Positions 35,996 to 45,110 of a DNA stretch of 64,000 nucleotides are shown here, in pieces. The DNA is from JBKECO01 sp047974745 (GTDB lineage: Bacteria > Bacillota > Clostridia > Lachnospirales > Lachnospiraceae). The stretch lies in contig JBKECO010000004.1 of NCBI GenBank assembly GCA_047974745.1, forward strand, positions 1 through 64,000. The letters run 5' to 3'. The position numbers and the translations under genes were made by a program. Numbering within the stretch: position 1 is the first letter of the stretch; each line of letters begins with the position of its first letter. The notes beneath the pieces are model-generated. The model was not told the origin of the DNA, made no database searches, and saw only the letters and a list, made by a program, of their open reading frames with translations.

Positions 35996-36811
35996 TTACT
36001 TCCCGCTTTTTGCACCAAAGATATAGGTGGCACAAAAAATCACTGCGGCAACAATTACGATCATTGGACCTGTGGCAACATCTATATAATATGATATGAA
36101 CAGTCCGCAAAGACCGGAAAAAACGGAAAAAAGCACGGAATAGAAATGGTATTCTCTCATATTGACAGCTATGTTCCTGCTGGAGGCAGCCGGCAATATC
36201 AAAAGTGCGTTGATGATCAGAATGCCGACCCATTTGATCGACAGCATTACGATACAGGCTACGAGAACCGAAAACAGATTCTCGAGCAGTGTAACGGCCA
36301 TCCCTCTGCTCTTTGCCAGAGACTCATTGATACTAATTGCATTCATCTGATTAAAGCAGATGCACCAGAATAGGATCGTCACCAGAAAGATACCAATAAG
36401 GTAAGCGATCTCTCTTACAGAAATACTTAAAATATCCCCTACCAGCAGGCTAGAATACTTACTGAAGTTACCGCCCCTGGATAAGATCGCAAGTCCGATC
36501 GCAACACTCGTTGAAGAAAAAACGGAAATAATCGTATCTCTGGAAGCCATCTGTCTTCTGCTGATATAGTTCAGCAAAAGTGCAAATAACACAGCAAAAA
36601 CAAGCATGGAGAAATTTGTATCCGCAACACCCAATATAACACCGATCGCAACTCCGGTCAATGCACTGTGGCCAAGGGCTTCTGAAAAAAAAGCCATCTT
36701 GTTGTTCACGATCATTGTTCCTAGTATTCCAAAAAGCGGTGTTATGATAAGAACTGCAAGAAATGCATTGCGCATAAATGTAAATTCGAACAAGGATAAG
36801 GAAGAAGTCAT
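35996..36811 (-). CDS. znuB: Zinc/manganese ABC transporter permease
   Basis: A 271-residue ABC-3 family permease with about seven to eight membrane helices. It opens with FMRNAFLAVLIITPLFGILGTMIV and holds FFSEALGHSALTGVAIG, the typical ATPase-contact region. The start overlaps the ATPase stop by ATGA (36808-36811), so translation is coupled. The metal is probably zinc; manganese cannot be excluded on this evidence. Confidence 0.91.
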   Translation of the reverse strand: MTSSLSLFEFTFMRNAFLAVLIITPLFGILGTMIVNNKMAFFSEALGHSALTGVAIGVILGVADTNFSMLVFAVLFALLLNYISRRQMASRDTIISVFSSTSVAIGLAILSRGGNFSKYSSLLVGDILSISVREIAYLIGIFLVTILFWCICFNQMNAISINESLAKSRGMAVTLLENLFSVLVACIVMLSIKWVGILIINALLILPAASSRNIAVNMREYHFYSVLFSVFSGLCGLFISYYIDVATGPMIVIVAAVIFCATYIFGAKSGK

Positions 36812-37554
36812 GATCGTTCACTCTCCTTTCCGAAGGTTCTCTGAAATTCAATGGATGAGAAAACCTCCTCCGGGGTTCCCTGACGGATCACCGTATGATC
36901 TAGCAGTATCACATGATTCGCATAAGCTCTGACATGCTCAAGATCATGGGATATGAGAATAATCGACAGATCGAATTCCTCCTTCAGTCTCAACAGAGTA
37001 TGGTAGAACAGATCCATACCATTATGGTCGATTCCGGAGACCGGCTCATCCAATAGTAAAAGATTCGGTTCATCAACAATAGCCAGAGCCAGCATCACAC
37101 GCTGGAGCTGCCCTCCTGACAATTTGCATAATTGGCGGTCGATCAGATCTTCTGCTTCAAAAATCTGCAGTGCAGACAGAAATTTCTCCTCTGACTGTTT
37201 CCTTTTTGTCAGAAAAAGCGGAAACCGATCATGAAAACTTGCAAAAAGGTCATACACACTGATCGGTGAGTTCTCTTCAATATTAATGCGCTGTGGAACA
37301 TAGCCGATTTTAAGATGCTGAGGGCTTCCGTTCTCATCATTTTTAAATTCGATGGTTCCTGTGTGTGGTACATCCCCTAAAATCGCTCGGATCAGCGTTG
37401 ATTTTCCCGCTCCATTTCTTCCGATCACAACGTTTAGGGAACCACAGTGTATATGCAGGTTCACATCCCAAAGTGCATCTACATCATGGAAGCGGACACT
37501 CAGGTTCTGCACTTTCATGCAATGCAGTCCACAGGCGTGCTTTTTCTTTTGCAT
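36808..37554 (-). CDS. znuC: Zinc/manganese ABC transporter ATP-binding protein
   Basis: A 248-residue ATPase of a metal importer. Walker A is GRNGAGKST, the signature is LSGGQLQRVMLALA and Walker B is LLLLDEPVSGID, followed by the switch histidine in LISHDLEHV. The N terminus starts immediately at the end of the binding-protein gene. It has a cysteine and histidine in the first 15 residues (KKKHACGLHCMKV), but these precede the ABC core and may be nonfunctional. Confidence 0.93.
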   Translation of the reverse strand: MQKKKHACGLHCMKVQNLSVRFHDVDALWDVNLHIHCGSLNVVIGRNGAGKSTLIRAILGDVPHTGTIEFKNDENGSPQHLKIGYVPQRINIEENSPISVYDLFASFHDRFPLFLTKRKQSEEKFLSALQIFEAEDLIDRQLCKLSGGQLQRVMLALAIVDEPNLLLLDEPVSGIDHNGMDLFYHTLLRLKEEFDLSIILISHDLEHVRAYANHVILLDHTVIRQGTPEEVFSSIEFQRTFGKESERS

Positions 37555-38441
37555 TACCTCACCTCATATGCTTTTGTTATGATTTGGATATTTTCCTTCA
37601 TTCCATTGATATAACTGTCTTTCTCATACTCCCCGCGAGAAAGTGTATTCAGGTAATAGACCTTTGCAGTCGTTTCTCTCATGACTGTCTGCCCCATCTC
37701 ACTTCCATACAATTCTTCGGCGAACACCTTACCAATGTTCTCTGACTGAATCGTTGTAAGTAAATCAGCAACTTCATTCGCACTCACCTGCCGTTCTTCA
37801 TCAAGATCAAGGGTCTCTGCTATCCGAATACCATAATCCTGTGCCAGATATTCGAAAGCCTCATGAAAAATAACTACCGAACTGCCCTGGGTCAGTTCAT
37901 TCACCATTTCTGTCTCTTCTCTGAGTGCTTCGATCTTGTCTTTATAGTCTACAGCATTTTGCTGCAGTGTTTCTGCAGATGAGGGAGCCGCTTCGCCAAG
38001 CCCCTGTGCTATGGCATCGATCTGGGTCTGATACTTAGAGAATTCCATCCAAAAATGCGCATTGTCGTCGATCATTTCAATATCCTTTGAGGTATCGATC
38101 ACCACAAGATCCGGATATTGGGTGTAAACATCTTCTAAGAACGACTCCATTCCTCCGCCGTTAATGATAAAAACATCTGCCTCAGACAGTAGTTTCATAT
38201 CCTCTGGTGTGAGTTGAAAATCATGCAGGCAGCCTGTCTGAGGCTCACTTAGATTTTCAAGCTCGATTGCAGGGCTCTCATTTATCACATTGAGCGCCGC
38301 AATGTACATCGGGTAAAAGGATGTAACAACCTGCACTACATCACTTTCCTTTTCTTCTTCCTTCTTTTGCAGCATCATGATACCAAAGGCTGATACAGCA
38401 AGTGTGATCAGCAGTATCGCTACGAATATATTTTTTTTCAT
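37554..38441 (-). CDS. znuA: Zinc ABC transporter substrate-binding protein
   Basis: A cluster-9 (ZnuA/AdcA-like) metal-binding protein of about 295 residues. Expected metal ligands are H in GCLHDFQLT, H in NAHFWMEF and H in VIFHEAFEYLA, with an acidic residue toward the C terminus (FAEELYGS). An N-terminal hydrophobic helix is present but there is no lipobox cysteine, so it may be held by an uncleaved helix or be secreted. I start at ATG 38441, after GGGAG. It lies 15 bases behind engB, at the head of the znuACB genes. Confidence 0.9.
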   Translation of the reverse strand: MKKNIFVAILLITLAVSAFGIMMLQKKEEEKESDVVQVVTSFYPMYIAALNVINESPAIELENLSEPQTGCLHDFQLTPEDMKLLSEADVFIINGGGMESFLEDVYTQYPDLVVIDTSKDIEMIDDNAHFWMEFSKYQTQIDAIAQGLGEAAPSSAETLQQNAVDYKDKIEALREETEMVNELTQGSSVVIFHEAFEYLAQDYGIRIAETLDLDEERQVSANEVADLLTTIQSENIGKVFAEELYGSEMGQTVMRETTAKVYYLNTLSRGEYEKDSYINGMKENIQIITKAYEVR

Positions 38442-38456
38442 GACATCTCCCAAATG

Positions 38457-39062
38457 TTACTTTGAATCCGGCTGAATTAGCATGGCTAACTCTTCAATAT
38501 AGTCCCAGATTTCTTCCCGTCCTTGCTTTGACTCAGCAGAAAACGGAAAAATTCTTGCCTCTGAAGTCAGACCAAGTCCTACTCTGACTGCCTTGAGATG
38601 TTTTTGGACCTGACTTCTCTTTAGTTTATCCAGCTTTGTTGCGATTATGACCGGTTCAAAGCCTTGGTATTTGATCCATTCATACATCGTACGATCATTT
38701 TCTGACGGATCATGTCGAATATCGATCAAAAGAAATACACATTTGAGTTGTTTCGAGGTATGCAGATAATTTTCAATCATCGCACCCCATTTTTCTTTTT
38801 CCTTTTGTGACACCTTTGCATATCCATATCCTGGAAGATCCACATAGTACAGACTCTGATTAATATTGTAAAAATTGATCGTCTGTGTCTTCCCCGGCTG
38901 CCCTGATGTTCTGGCCAGGGATTTTCGATTCATCAATGCATTGATCAGAGATGACTTCCCGACATTTGACTTTCCGGAAAATGCAATTTCCGGAATTAGG
39001 TTCTCAGGAATTGTACTGGTAATGCCACAAACTGTTTCCAGCTCAGCACTTTTAATTATCAT
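38457..39062 (-). CDS. engB: Ribosome-biogenesis GTPase EngB/YsxC
   Basis: A GTPase of about 201 residues needed for assembly of the large ribosomal subunit. G1 is SGKSNVGKSS, the switch region is RTSGQPGKTQTINFY, G3 is VDLPGYGYAKV, G4 is ATKLDKL and G5 is FSAESKQG. ATG 39062 has AAGGAG 6 bases before it and gives the normal family length; a longer frame starts inside the 3' end of lon and is rejected. The lon-engB order is conserved in many Firmicutes. Confidence 0.95.
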   Translation of the reverse strand: MIIKSAELETVCGITSTIPENLIPEIAFSGKSNVGKSSLINALMNRKSLARTSGQPGKTQTINFYNINQSLYYVDLPGYGYAKVSQKEKEKWGAMIENYLHTSKQLKCVFLLIDIRHDPSENDRTMYEWIKYQGFEPVIIATKLDKLKRSQVQKHLKAVRVGLGLTSEARIFPFSAESKQGREEIWDYIEELAMLIQPDSK

Positions 39063-39099
39063 TTTGAACTCCTTAACTTCTGCATTCTCAATTCCTATT

Positions 39100-41424
39100 T
39101 CAGATGTCCCTGACAAGTGCGATTTTAAGGACTTCATCCATGCTTTCCGCATAAACGATCTCCAGTCCTTCTTTTATCTCATCTGAGATCTCTTCCATAT
39201 CCTTCTTGTTCTTTTTCGGAATACAGATTATCTTGATACCGGCATTTTTTGCTGCCAGCGTCTTTTCTTTTAGTCCGCCTATTGGCAGAACCCGGCCGCG
39301 AAGTGTGATTTCACCTGTCATAGCCACATTGGCATGTACCGGTATTTGTGTGATGGCCGAGATCATGGCAGTTGTCATAGTGATACCTGCTGACGGTCCA
39401 TCCTTTGGCACAGCGCCCTGTGGTATATGGATGTGAATATCATTCTCGCTAAAGAACTCATCCTTGATTCCAAGCTCTTTGCCTTTGGATCGAATGTAGC
39501 TCATTCCCGCCTTCGCAGATTCCTTCATCACATCTCCGAGCTGGCCGGTCAGCTGAATCTCACCCTTACCCGGCATGACATTCACTTCGATCTCTAAGGT
39601 GTCACCGCCGACACTTGTCCAGGCAAGTCCCCTTACGACACCGATGTCATCCATATCATTTGCCATATCAAAGCTGAACTTTTCCATTCCCAGGTAGTAC
39701 TCGAGATTCTCAGTCGATATCTGCAGGTGTTTTTGTTTATCTTCATAAATTCCACGAGCGGCTTTTCTGCAGATCTCTCCGATTTTACGCTCCAGGTTTC
39801 TTACCCCAGCCTCTTTTGTATAATATCGAATGATATGTTCCATCGCCTCTTTCTCAATCGTAAGCTGTACCTGTTTCAGACCATGCTTCTTGATTTGTTT
39901 TGGAATTAGATGCTCCATGGCAATATGTAGTTTTTCGTTGTCCGTGTAACTTGAAACTTCTATCAATTCCATTCGATCGAGCAAAGGTCTCGGTATGTCA
40001 GCCACAGAATTCGCAGTTGCAATAAACATGACCTCCGAAAGGTCTAGCGGGATCTCTACGTAATGATCCCTGAACTTCACATTCTGCTCGGAATCGAGAA
40101 CCTCAAGCAAGGCGGAGGAAGTATCTCCTTTGTAATCACTGCTTACCTTGTCGATTTCATCTAAAATCATCAATGGATTTTTAACTCCTGCTATTCTCAG
40201 ACCATTGGCGATTCGTCCCGGCATAGCTCCAACATAGGTTCGTCTATGCCCTCTGATCTCGGCTTCATCCCTGACCCCGCCGAGGGAGATTCTGACATAT
40301 TGCTTATCCAGAGCTCTTGCAACGGAGTGAGCAATACTTGTCTTTCCGGTTCCCGGAGGCCCTACAAGACAGATGATGGGACTTTCTCCCATTTTTGTCA
40401 GATTTCGGACCGCCAGAAACTCCAGCATGCGCTCTTTGACTTTGGGAAGCCCATAGTGCTCTGCTTCCAGAATGCGCTCTGCATTCTTGAGATCCTTGTT
40501 ATCTTTTGACATTTTATCCCAGGGAAGCTCTAAAAGTGTTTCAATATATCCGCGGGTCACAGCGCTTTCTGAGCTGTTTGAGGAGATATTCTTAAATCTG
40601 TCTATCTCTTTCTTTATCTTGTCCTTAATCTCCTTATTTGCCTTCAATTTCTTTAATGCAGCAAGGAAAGTATCTGTTTCTGTCTCAGTGTTGGTTTCCC
40701 CAAGCTCTTCACGGATCACCTTAAGCTGTTCACGAAGGATGTATTCCTTCTGGTTCTTGTCCACCCGCTCTTTTACTTTTGCCTGAAATTCGTTCTTGAT
40801 CCTGTATACATTGATCTCATGCACGAGAATCGTCATCAGCACTTCATACCGTTCTTCCAGGGTGACTGCTTCGATGTACTTTTGCTTTTCCTCATAAAAA
40901 ACTGGGAGGTTGTGGACTGCATAATCCATCATATGCTCTACATCCGTCTGCTCCGTGATATGTTTAATAAAATCCTTGCCCATTTTGGTATTGACTGCAT
41001 TGTATTTGATAAGCTGATCCTGAACTGCAAGGAGCATCCCCTCGCGTACCTCTGGGTATACTTCTTCCCCTGTTCCATCCTGCTGTATCACATCAGCCAT
41101 TAAAAATTCCTGCGCACTGCCCTCTAGTTTGACCAGTCTTGCTTTTTCTTGTCCTTCGACTAATATCCTGACAATATCATTCTGCAGCTTAATGATCTGC
41201 TTTATACTTGTAATCACTCCTGTCGTAAAAAGATCCTTCTGATCCGGATCTTCTACATCAAGTGTTGTTTGTGCGATCAGAAAAACCATCTGGTCAGAAA
41301 GCATTGCATACTCTACAGCTTCTATGGACTTTTTCCGGCTCAGGTCAAAATGTGCTACCATACCAGGCAGTATCGTCATTCCCCGAAGAGCAATTGCTGG
41401 TAATGTTATCACTTTATCTGTCAC
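39100..41424 (-). CDS. lon: ATP-dependent protease Lon
   Basis: A 774-residue LonA protease. The N-terminal substrate domain (about 1-200) and coiled coil are followed by the AAA+ core with Walker A GPPGTGKTS near residue 360 and LMILDEIDKVS. The C-terminal protease domain has the catalytic serine in PKDGPSAGIT and the lysine near GGLKEKTLAAKNAGI. It degrades misfolded and regulatory proteins in the cytosol. It follows clpX on the minus strand after about 108 bases that contain a strong hairpin. Confidence 0.97.
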   Translation of the reverse strand: MTDKVITLPAIALRGMTILPGMVAHFDLSRKKSIEAVEYAMLSDQMVFLIAQTTLDVEDPDQKDLFTTGVITSIKQIIKLQNDIVRILVEGQEKARLVKLEGSAQEFLMADVIQQDGTGEEVYPEVREGMLLAVQDQLIKYNAVNTKMGKDFIKHITEQTDVEHMMDYAVHNLPVFYEEKQKYIEAVTLEERYEVLMTILVHEINVYRIKNEFQAKVKERVDKNQKEYILREQLKVIREELGETNTETETDTFLAALKKLKANKEIKDKIKKEIDRFKNISSNSSESAVTRGYIETLLELPWDKMSKDNKDLKNAERILEAEHYGLPKVKERMLEFLAVRNLTKMGESPIICLVGPPGTGKTSIAHSVARALDKQYVRISLGGVRDEAEIRGHRRTYVGAMPGRIANGLRIAGVKNPLMILDEIDKVSSDYKGDTSSALLEVLDSEQNVKFRDHYVEIPLDLSEVMFIATANSVADIPRPLLDRMELIEVSSYTDNEKLHIAMEHLIPKQIKKHGLKQVQLTIEKEAMEHIIRYYTKEAGVRNLERKIGEICRKAARGIYEDKQKHLQISTENLEYYLGMEKFSFDMANDMDDIGVVRGLAWTSVGGDTLEIEVNVMPGKGEIQLTGQLGDVMKESAKAGMSYIRSKGKELGIKDEFFSENDIHIHIPQGAVPKDGPSAGITMTTAMISAITQIPVHANVAMTGEITLRGRVLPIGGLKEKTLAAKNAGIKIICIPKKNKKDMEEISDEIKEGLEIVYAESMDEVLKIALVRDI

Positions 41425-41471
41425 GTTATTACCTCGTTCTTTCTATCTATAACTTGTATATCAATGGTAAA

Positions 41472-41523
41472 AGCTGTCAACAGTATGATTCCGTTCACGG
41501 AGTCAATCAATACTGTGACAGCC
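41472..41523 (-). terminator. Hairpin between clpX and lon
   Basis: GCTGTCACAGTAT on the minus strand pairs with ATACTGTTGACAGC, with one bulged base, followed by TTTTACC. It may partly stop clpX transcripts or act on lon mRNA. Confidence 0.6.
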
Positions 41524-41531
41524 TATTTCAT

Positions 41532-42815
41532 TTATGCACTCTTTGATTCTATTAACACAGTATCTTCTGTTTTCTGTTCGATTCCAATCGTTGCCTTCTG
41601 TGTTACAAGTTCTTTTGTGATCGTACACTTCTTTATGGACTCATCTGAAGGAATAGTATACATGTAATCCATCATGACGTTCTCCATGATAGCCCGCAGA
41701 CCACGTGCTCCGGTCTGACGCTCCAGAGATTTATCCGCAATCGCTTCTATTGCTTCATTTTCAAAAGAAAGATCCACGCCATCCAGCTCGAACAGCTTGC
41801 TATATTGCTTGATCAGACTGTTCTTTGGCTCTGTCAGGATTTTGACCAGCGCATCTCTATCAAGTGCATCTAGTGATACCATAACAGGCACACGTCCGAT
41901 AAACTCTGGAATCAGCCCGTACTTGATAAAATCCTGGGGCATGGTATGCTTTAACAGTTCACCTGTTTTCTTCTCATTTTTGTCTGTAATGACCGAGTTG
42001 AATCCGATTGACTTTTGATCCATTCTGGTTTCAATAATTTTCTCCAGCCCGTCAAACGCTCCTCCGCAAATAAAAAGAATATTTGTCGTATCGATCTGGA
42101 TCAATTCCTGCTGCGGATGTTTTCTGCCACCCTGAGGTGGTACGGAAGCTTTTGTTCCCTCTAATATCTTAAGCAGTGCCTGCTGAACACCTTCTCCAGA
42201 GACATCTCTTGTTATGGATACATTCTCTGACTTCTTTGTAATCTTATCGATCTCGTCTATATAAACGATTCCATGCTGTGCTCTCTCAATGTCATAATCT
42301 GCTGCCTGAATCAGCTTGAGAAGAATATTTTCAACATCCTCTCCAACATAACCGGCTTCCGTTAATGTTGTTGCATCTGCAATTGCAAATGGAACATTGA
42401 GAATCCTTGCCAGTGTCTGTGCCAGCAATGTCTTTCCTGATCCCGTTGGTCCCAGCATCAAAATATTACTTTTCTGAAGCTCTACACCAAGATCTTTTGT
42501 TGCCAGAATCCTTTTATAGTGATTGTATACTGCCACCGAAAGCACTTTCTTCGCATTGGCCTGTCCAATCACATATTCATCTAAAAAATTCTTCATCTCC
42601 TCTGGCTTTAGGAGATTGATCTCCTGTTCCTCAGATGGAGCCCATTCATCATTCTCAAATTCCTCATCTATGATCTCTGCGCAGATATCTACACATTCAT
42701 CACAAATATAGGCACCATTTGGACCAGCTATCAGTTTCCTGACCTGTTCCTGTGTCTTACCACAAAACGAGCACCGTACTCTGTCCTCGTTATTGTTTGC
42801 ATTTTTTCCTGCCAT
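41532..42815 (-). CDS. clpX: ClpX ATP-dependent unfoldase
   Basis: An AAA+ unfoldase of about 427 residues that feeds substrates to ClpP. The N-terminal zinc-binding domain has CSFCGKTQEQVRKLIAGP and ICDECVDIC (four cysteines). Walker A is GPTGSGKT near residue 120; GYVGEDVENILLKLI is the substrate pore loop region, and the IGF loop for ClpP docking is SIGFNS. I start at ATG 42815 after AGGAG; a longer frame without a ribosome site is not used. It follows clpP directly. Confidence 0.97.
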   Translation of the reverse strand: MAGKNANNNEDRVRCSFCGKTQEQVRKLIAGPNGAYICDECVDICAEIIDEEFENDEWAPSEEQEINLLKPEEMKNFLDEYVIGQANAKKVLSVAVYNHYKRILATKDLGVELQKSNILMLGPTGSGKTLLAQTLARILNVPFAIADATTLTEAGYVGEDVENILLKLIQAADYDIERAQHGIVYIDEIDKITKKSENVSITRDVSGEGVQQALLKILEGTKASVPPQGGRKHPQQELIQIDTTNILFICGGAFDGLEKIIETRMDQKSIGFNSVITDKNEKKTGELLKHTMPQDFIKYGLIPEFIGRVPVMVSLDALDRDALVKILTEPKNSLIKQYSKLFELDGVDLSFENEAIEAIADKSLERQTGARGLRAIMENVMMDYMYTIPSDESIKKCTITKELVTQKATIGIEQKTEDTVLIESKSA

Positions 42816-42908
42816 TTTATCACTCCTGCTGAATTTCACATTCTTATGGATCAAGTTTCGTTAAAAAGTGCCGACGACCGCCACAGTGCCCGTATCGTCG
42901 GCTTATCT

Positions 42909-43493
42909 TTATTCTCGATTTGAAATAACGCTGTCGATCAGACCATAAGCCTTTGCTTCCTCTGCGGACATAAAATAATCTCTTTCTGTATCTGCAGCAA
43001 CTGTTTCAAAAGGTTTTCCGGTATTCTCTGCCAGCATCTCATTCAGTTTGCGCTTTGTCTTTAAAATATTTTCTGCTGCGATCTGAATCTCAGTAGCTTG
43101 TCCTCTGGCTCCGCCAGAAGGCTGATGAATCATGATTTCTGCATTTGGAAGGGCCATTCTTTTGCCTTTTGTTCCACCAGCAAGAAGAAATGCTCCCATA
43201 CTTGCTGCCAGACCGATACAGATCGTTGACACATCACATTTAATATATTTCATTGTATCATAAATTGCAAGTCCGGCTGTTACCATTCCACCGGGGGAAT
43301 TAATATACAGATGGATATCCTTGCCAGGGTCCTCTGATTCTAGGAATAGCAGCTGAGCTACAACAATACTAGCTGTCGTCTCATTGACTTCCTCGCCGAG
43401 GAAAATGATCCTGTCCTTCAAAAGTCTTGAATAAATATCGTAGCTGCGTTCGCCTCTGCTTGTTTGTTCTATGACATAAGGTACTAAACTCAT
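42909..43493 (-). CDS. clpP: ATP-dependent Clp protease proteolytic subunit
   Basis: A 194-residue serine protease forming the double-ring chamber. The catalytic triad shows as S in GLAASMGAFLLAGG, H in EIMIHQPSGG and D in AADTERDYFMSAEEA. Typical length and start. It is the second gene of the tig-clpP-clpX set and works with ClpX. Confidence 0.98.
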   Translation of the reverse strand: MSLVPYVIEQTSRGERSYDIYSRLLKDRIIFLGEEVNETTASIVVAQLLFLESEDPGKDIHLYINSPGGMVTAGLAIYDTMKYIKCDVSTICIGLAASMGAFLLAGGTKGKRMALPNAEIMIHQPSGGARGQATEIQIAAENILKTKRKLNEMLAENTGKPFETVAADTERDYFMSAEEAKAYGLIDSVISNRE

Positions 43494-43580
43494 GTTATTC
43501 TGCCTCCTTTAGTCTCAAACAGACCGGCTGATCTCAGCCAGTCTGCCTTCTATTGTACGAAGTGTCAGAAAATAAATTGA

Positions 43581-44909
43581 CTATTCTTTCTCTTCTGCTT
43601 CTTCGCTCTCGTCTTCTGTCGCTTCCACTTCAATTACATTGTCCATAATGAGGTCTACTGCTTTTTGAATCGAAAGATCCTTCTTCATGGATTCTTTCTC
43701 AGCATCTCCCATAATTTCTTTGATCTTATCAACTTCCATTCCATATTGAGCTGCCATTTTTGCTAATTCTTCATCAATCTCTTCATCTGTAACTTCAATC
43801 GCTTCTGTATTTGCAATTTGCTCAAGAACAAGGCTGGACTGAATTCTCTTTAAGGCATCCGGTCGAACCTGCTCTTTCATCTTCTCAACAGACATACCAG
43901 TGAACTGGAAATACTGCTCCATAGTCAGTCCCTGCTGTGAGATTCTTTGAGCGAATTCCTGTACCATGTTATCAGCCTGCATATCGATCATTGCCTCCGG
44001 AACATCCATCTTGGCATTTGCTATAACTGCTTCGATCGCCTCTTCTTCTTTGATCCGTTTGGCATCTGCTTCCTTCTTCTCTGTAAGCTTCTTACTGATG
44101 TCCTCTTTATACTCATCTAATGTATCGAATTCCGAAACATCCTGTGCAAATTCATCATCCAGTTCAGGAAGCTCTTTTGCTTTAATCTCATTGATCTTCA
44201 CCTTGAACACTGCCGGCTTTCCTGCAAGGTCAGCTGACTGGTAGTTCTCTGGGAAGGTTACATTGACATCAAGTTCATCCCCGCTGTTCTTTCCGATCAG
44301 CTGGTCTTCGAATGTATCAATAAAAGAATGAGAGCCAATCTCAAGGCTGTGGTTCTCGCCCTTTCCACCTTCAAATGCAACTCCATCGATAAAACCTTCA
44401 AAGTCGATGACTGTTGTATCGCCGTCTGCCACCGGGCGGTCTTCTACTGTAATAGTTCTGGAATTATTCGTACGCTCTTTTTCAAGTGAATCCGTGATTT
44501 CTTCATCCGTTACATCTACCGGAATCTTTGTAACTGTTACACCTTTATATGTTCCAAGTGTCACTTCCGGTTTAACCGCTACTTCGGCAGTGAACACAAA
44601 TGGTTTTCCTGTTTCGATCGTTGTAACATCAATTTCTGGTCTGGAAACAACATCTAATCCGCTTTCATCGATTGCTGGACCATAGTTATCCTGAATCAGC
44701 TTATTTGCAGCTTCTTCAAAAAAGATTTCCGTTCCATACATCTTCTCGATCATCTTTCTCGGTACTTTACCTTTACGGAATCCCGGGAGGCTGATCTGGT
44801 TCTTCTGCTTCATATAAGCTGCCTGAATAGCCTGTTCAAGTTTGTCTTCTGATACCTCAATTGTCATACGGGCCATATTTTTTCCCAGCATCTCTACCTG
44901 TACACTCAT
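43581..44909 (-). CDS. tig: Trigger factor
   Basis: Ribosome-associated chaperone and peptidyl-prolyl isomerase of 442 residues. The ribosome-binding loop is in LPGFRKGKVPRKMIEK near residue 45. The FKBP-type domain runs from about residue 160 to 245 (DTTVIDFEGFIDGVAFEGGKG), and the helical chaperone arms fill the rest. The acidic end EDESEEAEEKE is common. It is the first gene of the proteostasis cluster, with its own promoter at 45027-45055. Confidence 0.97.
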   Translation of the reverse strand: MSVQVEMLGKNMARMTIEVSEDKLEQAIQAAYMKQKNQISLPGFRKGKVPRKMIEKMYGTEIFFEEAANKLIQDNYGPAIDESGLDVVSRPEIDVTTIETGKPFVFTAEVAVKPEVTLGTYKGVTVTKIPVDVTDEEITDSLEKERTNNSRTITVEDRPVADGDTTVIDFEGFIDGVAFEGGKGENHSLEIGSHSFIDTFEDQLIGKNSGDELDVNVTFPENYQSADLAGKPAVFKVKINEIKAKELPELDDEFAQDVSEFDTLDEYKEDISKKLTEKKEADAKRIKEEEAIEAVIANAKMDVPEAMIDMQADNMVQEFAQRISQQGLTMEQYFQFTGMSVEKMKEQVRPDALKRIQSSLVLEQIANTEAIEVTDEEIDEELAKMAAQYGMEVDKIKEIMGDAEKESMKKDLSIQKAVDLIMDNVIEVEATEDESEEAEEKE

Positions 44910-45026
44910 GTTAAAAATTATCCTCCTTAAACTATATATCTAATAGATGTACTTCCATATTTCTTACGCTTTTACTGTAATTCTGAGGTGAAAAAAGCAT
45001 AGTTCACCCACTGCAGTCATTGAAAC

Positions 45027-45055
45027 ATTATAGCACAAGGATATTTAAATTACAA
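45027..45055 (-). promoter_or_regulatory. Promoter of tig
   Basis: On the minus strand TTGTAA, 17 bases and TATAAT. It is followed in the leader by GGTGAAAAAAGCATAGTTCACC, a weak hairpin at 44991-45012. Confidence 0.65.
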
Positions 45056-45110
45056 GGAGCAGATAACTGATGTTTGGCTCAATATAGTAAGCTGATGTTT
45101 GCACAAGGAC

